A stretch of DNA of 5,762 nucleotides, taken from assembly GCA_003445795.1 (NCBI GenBank), contig DMCN01000042.1:20170-25931 (forward strand), read 5' to 3'. Position numbers and translations under genes: made by a program. This document shows, one piece after another, positions 1 to 3,498 of this stretch. How positions within the stretch are numbered: the first letter of the stretch is position 1; each line of letters starts with the position of its first letter. The notes beneath the pieces were generated by a model, which had not been told where the DNA came from, searched no databases, and saw only the letters and a program-made list of their open reading frames with translations. This DNA is from Gallionellaceae bacterium (lineage in GTDB: Bacteria > Pseudomonadota > Gammaproteobacteria > Burkholderiales > Gallionellaceae).

Positions 1-815
1 CCGTTGAAGAATTGCTGCGCGGGTTGATCGTGCAATCGGCCAACGATGCCGCGCGCGTGCTGGCCGAAGTGATTGCCAACCACGAGATGGCGCTGGCCGA
101 CACGATGAACAGCGAAGCGCAACGCATGGGACTGAAGGACACCCACTTCGTCAACGCCACCGGCCTGCCCGACGCGCAGCACTACAGCAGCGCGCACGAC
201 CTGGCCCTGATCTCCGCCGCGCTGATCCGCGACTTCCCCGAGTTCTACTTCATCTTTGCGCAGCGCGAATATCAGTACAACAGCATCAACCAGTTCAACC
301 GCAACCGCTTGCTGTGGCTGGACCCGTTCGTGGACGGACTGGCGACCGGCTATAGCGAGACCGACGATTTCTACCTGGCCGCTTCCGCCAAACGCGACGA
401 ACGCCGCCTGATCTCGGTGGTGATCGGCACCGACACCGAGAAACTGCGCAGCAGCGAAAGCCAGCGCCTGCTGAACTACGGCTTCCAGAATTTCGAAGCC
501 ATCAAACTCTATTCCAAGGACCAGCCCGTCAGCGACAAGCGTATCTGGAAAGGCACCGACAAGCACCTCAAGCTCGGCTTCCGCGCGGATCGATACATCA
601 CCATCCCCAAAGGCCAGCGCGCTGCACTCAAAGCGACACTGGAGACCCGGCAGCCCATCCTCGCGCCGGTCAACCGCGGCCAGCAGATTGGCACACTGCA
701 CCTGACCCTTGGCGATGCCCCCTATCTCGACCTGCCTGTCGTGGCACTGGACGATGTGCGTCTGGCGAATGTATTCTCCCGAGGAGTGGATAACATCCGA
801 TTGCTGTTCCAATAA
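1..815 (+). CDS. dacA: D-alanyl-D-alanine carboxypeptidase family protein (PBP5/6 type), 5'-truncated, with degenerate KTG motif
   Basis: This is a peptidase S11 (low-molecular-mass penicillin-binding protein) family member, whose usual role is to trim the terminal D-Ala of peptidoglycan stem peptides in the periplasm. The frame is open from base 3, so the signal peptide and the SxxK serine motif lie upstream of the window. Visible are the second active-site motif Ser-Ala-Asn (bases 36-44, in LIVQSANDAARVLAE), the family stretch NRNRLLWLDPFVDGL, the conserved LAASAKRDERRLISVVIGT block, and a C-terminal PBP5_C-like beta domain (about 490-760). It ends in a short tail, GVDNIRLLFQ, that could be the membrane-associating helix. 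The oddity is the third motif: where the family has Lys-Thr-Gly, bases 342-350 read gcg acc ggc (Ala-Thr-Gly), followed by Tyr-Ser. In E. coli PBP5 this lysine is required for activity, so this protein may be inactive or altered. The symbol follows dacA-ybeD-lipB synteny; dacC is an equally used name. Only 10 bases separate it from dat. Confidence 0.9.
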   Translation, partial: VEELLRGLIVQSANDAARVLAEVIANHEMALADTMNSEAQRMGLKDTHFVNATGLPDAQHYSSAHDLALISAALIRDFPEFYFIFAQREYQYNSINQFNRNRLLWLDPFVDGLATGYSETDDFYLAASAKRDERRLISVVIGTDTEKLRSSESQRLLNYGFQNFEAIKLYSKDQPVSDKRIWKGTDKHLKLGFRADRYITIPKGQRAALKATLETRQPILAPVNRGQQIGTLHLTLGDAPYLDLPVVALDDVRLANVFSRGVDNIRLLFQ

Positions 816-819
816 GGAG
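814..819 (+). promoter_or_regulatory. Shine-Dalgarno sequence for dat
   Basis: AAGGAG lies six bases before the ATG at 826 and overlaps the TAA stop of the upstream carboxypeptidase gene. It decides the start of dat: the open frame runs back to 709, but residues encoded before 826 have no family match and lie inside the upstream gene. The overlap with the stop codon suggests coupled translation. Confidence 0.8.
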
Positions 820-825
820 CAACAC

Positions 826-1680
826 ATGACTGTGTATCTGAACGGCCGATTCATGCCGATCGAAGAAGCCAGCGTCCCCGTGCTGGATCGCGGTTTCATC
901 TTCGGCGACGGCGTCTACGAAGTCATCCCCGTCTACTCGCGCCGCGCCTTCCGCATGTCGGAACACCTCAAGCGCCTGCAACACAGTCTCGACGGCATCA
1001 AGTTGCCGAACCCGCACAGCGAGAGTGAGTGGACCGGCATCCTCAACGAGCTCATCAGGCGCAACTCGCCCGAAGACCAATACCTTTACCTGCACATCAC
1101 GCGCGGCGTCGCCAAGCGCGACCATGCTTTTCCCAATCCGCCCGTGCCGCCCACCGTGTTCGTGCTGAGCAACCCGCTCACCACACCGCCGGCCGAATTG
1201 CTCGCCAGCGGCATCGCCTGCATCACCGTCGTCGACAACCGCTGGCTGCGCTGCGACATCAAGGCCATCGCGCTGCTGCCCAACGTGCTGCTGCGCCAGG
1301 CTGCCGTCGAAGCCGGCTGCGCCGAAGCCATCCTGATCCGCGACGATGCATTCCTCACTGAAGGCGCTGCCAGCAACATCTTCGTGGTGAAGAACGGCAA
1401 ATTGCTCGCACCGCCCAAAGACAACCTCATGCTGCCCGGCATCACCTACGACGTCATCCTCGAACTCGCCGCCGCGAACAACATCCCGCATGAAGTGCGC
1501 AAAGTGACCAAGGCGGAAGTATTCAGCACTGACGAACTGCTGCTCAGCTCCAGCACCAAGGAAGTGCTCGCCATCACCTCGCTGGATGGCAAACCGGTAG
1601 GTAACGGCAAACCCGGCGCGATGTTCGCGAAACTGCATCCGCTGTATCAAAACTTCAAACGGGACGTGATGCGCAAATGA
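826..1680 (+). CDS. dat: D-amino acid (D-alanine) aminotransferase
   Basis: PLP fold type IV (class IV) aminotransferase of 284 residues, a normal family length, expected to be cytoplasmic. It interconverts D-Ala plus 2-oxoglutarate with pyruvate plus D-Glu. The family opening is clear (VYLNGRFMPIEEASVPVLDRG, then FGDGVYEV). Catalytic Lys146 sits in RCDIKAIALLPNVLL, and Glu179 in FLTEGAASNIF matches the residue near the PLP pyridine nitrogen. Phosphate-binding segments are present near LLLSSSTKEVLAI. Tyr31, Arg98 and His100 (ITRGVAKRDHAFP) fall at the positions of the Bacillus D-AAT substrate-carboxylate trap, which favours a D-amino acid enzyme over IlvE or 4-amino-4-deoxychorismate lyase. 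The start at 826 is set by a good Shine-Dalgarno. The gene overlaps the next by four bases (ATGA). Its place beside a D-Ala-releasing peptidase family gene suggests D-Ala metabolism. Exact substrate range cannot be read from sequence. Confidence 0.92.
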   Translation: MTVYLNGRFMPIEEASVPVLDRGFIFGDGVYEVIPVYSRRAFRMSEHLKRLQHSLDGIKLPNPHSESEWTGILNELIRRNSPEDQYLYLHITRGVAKRDHAFPNPPVPPTVFVLSNPLTTPPAELLASGIACITVVDNRWLRCDIKAIALLPNVLLRQAAVEAGCAEAILIRDDAFLTEGAASNIFVVKNGKLLAPPKDNLMLPGITYDVILELAAANNIPHEVRKVTKAEVFSTDELLLSSSTKEVLAITSLDGKPVGNGKPGAMFAKLHPLYQNFKRDVMRK

Positions 1681-1946
1681 CCGACCCCAAAGACTCCCTC
1701 ATCGAATATCCCTGCGACTTCCCGATCAAAGTGTTCGGCGAAGCCAAACCCGGTTTTGCGCAAGCCGTCGCCATCGTCGTGCAAGGGCATGCGCCGGACT
1801 TCGACGCCGCCAGCATCGAGACGCGCAGCAGCAGTGGCGCGAAATACATCAGCCTCACCTGCACCGTGCACACCACCTCGCGCGAACAGCTCGACAACCT
1901 GTACCGCGACCTGAGTTCGCACCCGATGGTCAAAATGGTGCTCTGA
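1677..1946 (+). CDS. ybeD: DUF493 / YbeD-family protein
   Basis: An 89-residue protein of the DUF493 (UPF0250, YbeD) family, of the usual length. It opens with SLIEYPCDFPIKVFGEA and has the typical GFAQAVAIVVQGHAPDFD segment, a TRSSSGAKYISLTCTV strand with a ready SREQLDNLYRDLSSH helix, and ends in HPMVKMVL. The family adopts a small alpha-beta fold resembling regulatory ACT-like domains; its molecular function is not established. The ATG at 1677 overlaps the stop of dat as ATGA, so translation is probably coupled. lipB follows after five bases. The dacA-ybeD-lipB order is conserved in enterobacteria, which supports the assignment; the link to lipoylation rests on neighbourhood only. Confidence 0.9.
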   Translation: MTDPKDSLIEYPCDFPIKVFGEAKPGFAQAVAIVVQGHAPDFDAASIETRSSSGAKYISLTCTVHTTSREQLDNLYRDLSSHPMVKMVL

Positions 1947-1951
1947 AGCCC

Positions 1952-2599
1952 ATGCAACATCCCCCGATTCACATCAAGGCACTGGGCATGGTCGACTACG
2001 AGCCGACCTGGCGCGCCATGCAGAAGTTCACCGCCGAGCGCACCGCCGAAACCGTGGACGAGATCTGGCTGGTGCAGCATCCGCCCACTTACACACAGGG
2101 CCAGGCCGGCAAACCGGAACACCTGCTGCACCAGACCCACATCCCCGTCGTGAAGATCGACCGCGGCGGCCAGATCACCTTCCATGGCCCCGGCCAGATC
2201 GTCGCCTACCTGCTGCTCGACCTGCGCCGCTGGAAGATCAACGTGCGCGAACTGGTGCGCCTGATGGAGCAGGCCGTCATCGATCTGCTCGCCGAATACG
2301 GCGTGAAAGCGGAAGGCCGCGAGGATGCGCCCGGCGTGTATGTCGGCGATGCCAAGATCGCCGCACTGGGCCTGAAGATCAAGAACGGCTGTAGCTACCA
2401 TGGCCTGTCGTTCAACGTCGACATGGATCTCTCCCCCTTCGACAACATCAACCCCTGCGGCTATCAGGGCCTGCGCGTCACCCAGGCCATCGAGTTCGGC
2501 ATCGCCGTGCCATGGGAAGAGCTGCAAGCGCAACTCACGCAGAACCTGGTGCATGGCATGCAAAAACATCTGGATAGAAAGCGGCAAACCGAACAGTGA
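1952..2599 (+). CDS. lipB: Octanoyl-[acyl-carrier-protein]:protein N-octanoyltransferase LipB
   Basis: LipB moves octanoate from acyl-carrier protein to the lipoyl-domain lysine of 2-oxoacid dehydrogenases and the glycine cleavage H protein, the first step of endogenous lipoate synthesis. The 215 residues match the family over their full length. Visible are DEIWLVQHPPTYTQGQAG, the signature DRGGQITFHGPGQ (residues 70-82), GVYVGDAKIAALGLKI with catalytic Lys135, GCSYHGLSFNV, and NINPCGYQGL with catalytic Cys169. Both catalytic residues fall at the same numbers as in E. coli LipB. The ATG at 1952 follows ybeD by five bases with only a weak Shine-Dalgarno (TGAAG at the ybeD stop), consistent with coupled translation. 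Its stop overlaps the next start by one base. lipA, the sulfur-inserting partner often found just downstream, is not here. Confidence 0.96.
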   Translation: MQHPPIHIKALGMVDYEPTWRAMQKFTAERTAETVDEIWLVQHPPTYTQGQAGKPEHLLHQTHIPVVKIDRGGQITFHGPGQIVAYLLLDLRRWKINVRELVRLMEQAVIDLLAEYGVKAEGREDAPGVYVGDAKIAALGLKIKNGCSYHGLSFNVDMDLSPFDNINPCGYQGLRVTQAIEFGIAVPWEELQAQLTQNLVHGMQKHLDRKRQTEQ

Positions 2600-2946
2600 T
2601 GACGGCTTCTGCAGCCAATCCTTTCAGCGCCAAATGGACCGCGACAGGCAACAAGCTCTGTCTCGGCAAATGGGAGATCAGCCACCTCGGCAAACCGCTC
2701 AAGCTCGACACTGCGCGCGCCGAGGAAGACATGGGGACCTATGCCATCTACAGCTTCATCTATCCAGACGACGACATCTTCGCCGAGGGATTGAAGGAAG
2801 ATGAGTGGATCATCGAGAACCTCGACTGGCTGACACAGATGTTCCTGGCGCACGACATTCCCACCGACGAGGCGCACTTCCGCTTCTTCTATCGGGCGGT
2901 GAACAGGCAGGATTGGCGCTGCGGCAGTTGCGGGGGATGCATGTAG
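2599..2946 (+). CDS. Unknown 115-residue protein with C-terminal CxxCxxC cluster
   Basis: I do not recognise this family. The protein is acidic and soluble-looking, with no signal peptide or membrane segment. An N-terminal part that could form strands (NKLCLGKWEISHLGKPL) is followed by an aromatic middle (MGTYAIYSFIYPDDDIF) and a likely helical region (LKEDEWIIENLDWLTQMFL). It ends in FFYRAVNRQDWRCGSCGGCM, so Cys108, Cys111 and Cys114 form C-x2-C-x2-C one residue before the end; Cys21 is the only other cysteine. Such a cluster could bind a metal or an Fe-S cluster or carry redox thiols, but this is inference. The start is taken as ATG 2599, overlapping the lipB TGA by one base (TGATG); GTG at 2596 is an alternative adding one residue. 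Codon use resembles its neighbours, and tight coupling to lipB supports a real gene co-expressed with lipoylation functions. Confidence 0.8.
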   Translation: MTASAANPFSAKWTATGNKLCLGKWEISHLGKPLKLDTARAEEDMGTYAIYSFIYPDDDIFAEGLKEDEWIIENLDWLTQMFLAHDIPTDEAHFRFFYRAVNRQDWRCGSCGGCM

Positions 2947-2966
2947 CTGGCCCGGCACCATTCAGC

Positions 2967-2972
2967 AGGAGG
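2967..2972 (+). promoter_or_regulatory. Strong Shine-Dalgarno sequence for the last operon gene
   Basis: AGGAGG, a perfect match to the anti-Shine-Dalgarno core, lies five bases before the ATG at 2978. It is the strongest ribosome site in the window and supports this start and independent translation initiation of the gene that follows. Confidence 0.8.
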
Positions 2973-2977
2973 CGAAT

Positions 2978-3406
2978 ATGAGTAAGCAAACGAATCAGGA
3001 TGATATTTACGCCGGACTGCGCCAGTTGGCGGACTCGGCCTTCCCCAAACGCTGCAAGTTCTGCGGCCGCGAATACCTGAACTCCGCCGAGTTCCTTGCC
3101 GCCACCCGCCCCTTGCGCACGAACGCCAGCGGACTGAAACAAAGCCATGACGATGACGGCCACGAAATCGTGGAACTGTTTCGCAACTGCGTCTGCGGCT
3201 CCACCCTGCTTGAAAGCTTCTGGAACCGCCGCGACCTCAGCGATGAGGGACTCACGCGCCGCAAGCGATTCCGCGACATGACCGACAAACTGGTCGCCGG
3301 GGGCTGCCCCGCAGAAACAGCCCGCGACGAGCTGCTCAAATTCATGCGCGGACAACCGAACGAGCTGATGAACCTGGCGAAGCGCATGGGCGCCGAAAAG
3401 CAGTAG
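2978..3406 (+). CDS. Unknown 142-residue protein with split CxxC / CxC cysteine pairs (possible zinc site)
   Basis: I cannot name this family. Cysteines appear in two groups: Cys26 and Cys29 in RCKFCGREYLN, and Cys71 and Cys73 in FRNCVCGSTLLE. Four cysteines in CxxC...CxC spacing with a glycine after each group is what a zinc ribbon or treble-clef-like structural zinc site looks like. His62 in DDDGHEIVELF lies close to the second group. A fifth cysteine (Cys110) is separate. The C-terminal half is basic and probably helical (RRKRFRDMTDKL, then ETARDELLKFMRG and ELMNLAKRM). There is no signal peptide or membrane segment. Start ATG 2978 is backed by a near-ideal Shine-Dalgarno. It sits 31 bases after the preceding unknown gene and probably closes the operon. 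Nucleic-acid or protein binding is possible but not shown. Confidence 0.8.
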   Translation: MSKQTNQDDIYAGLRQLADSAFPKRCKFCGREYLNSAEFLAATRPLRTNASGLKQSHDDDGHEIVELFRNCVCGSTLLESFWNRRDLSDEGLTRRKRFRDMTDKLVAGGCPAETARDELLKFMRGQPNELMNLAKRMGAEKQ

Positions 3407-3498
3407 CGGATTGCAGACGTCATGAACTGGATGAACAAACTGCTTAGTGCAGCAGCCCGCGAGACCTTCCACCTGCGTTGGTTCGACTACACCATTTA
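3407..3498. other. Convergent intergenic gap, no clear terminator
   Basis: These 92 bases separate the end of the plus-strand operon from the end of the minus-strand helicase-nuclease gene. I looked for a bidirectional terminator and found only weak candidates: a 4-bp stem around CTGC...GCAG near 3439 and TGGT...ACCA near 3479. Neither is GC-rich, and neither is followed by a T-run on either strand. A Rho-dependent or unrecognised end is possible. Confidence 0.5.

Noticed and set aside
709..825. Upstream extension of the dat reading frame
   Set aside because: It lies within the carboxypeptidase gene in another frame, has no family-like residues, and a proper Shine-Dalgarno precedes ATG 826.
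670..1650. Long minus-strand open frame opposite dat
   Set aside because: It is a shadow of dat: composition follows the complement of a GC-rich gene and no motif is recognisable.
1655..2587. Long minus-strand open frame opposite ybeD and lipB
   Set aside because: The plus strand here encodes two clear conserved families; the reverse frame is a GC-rich shadow with no signature.
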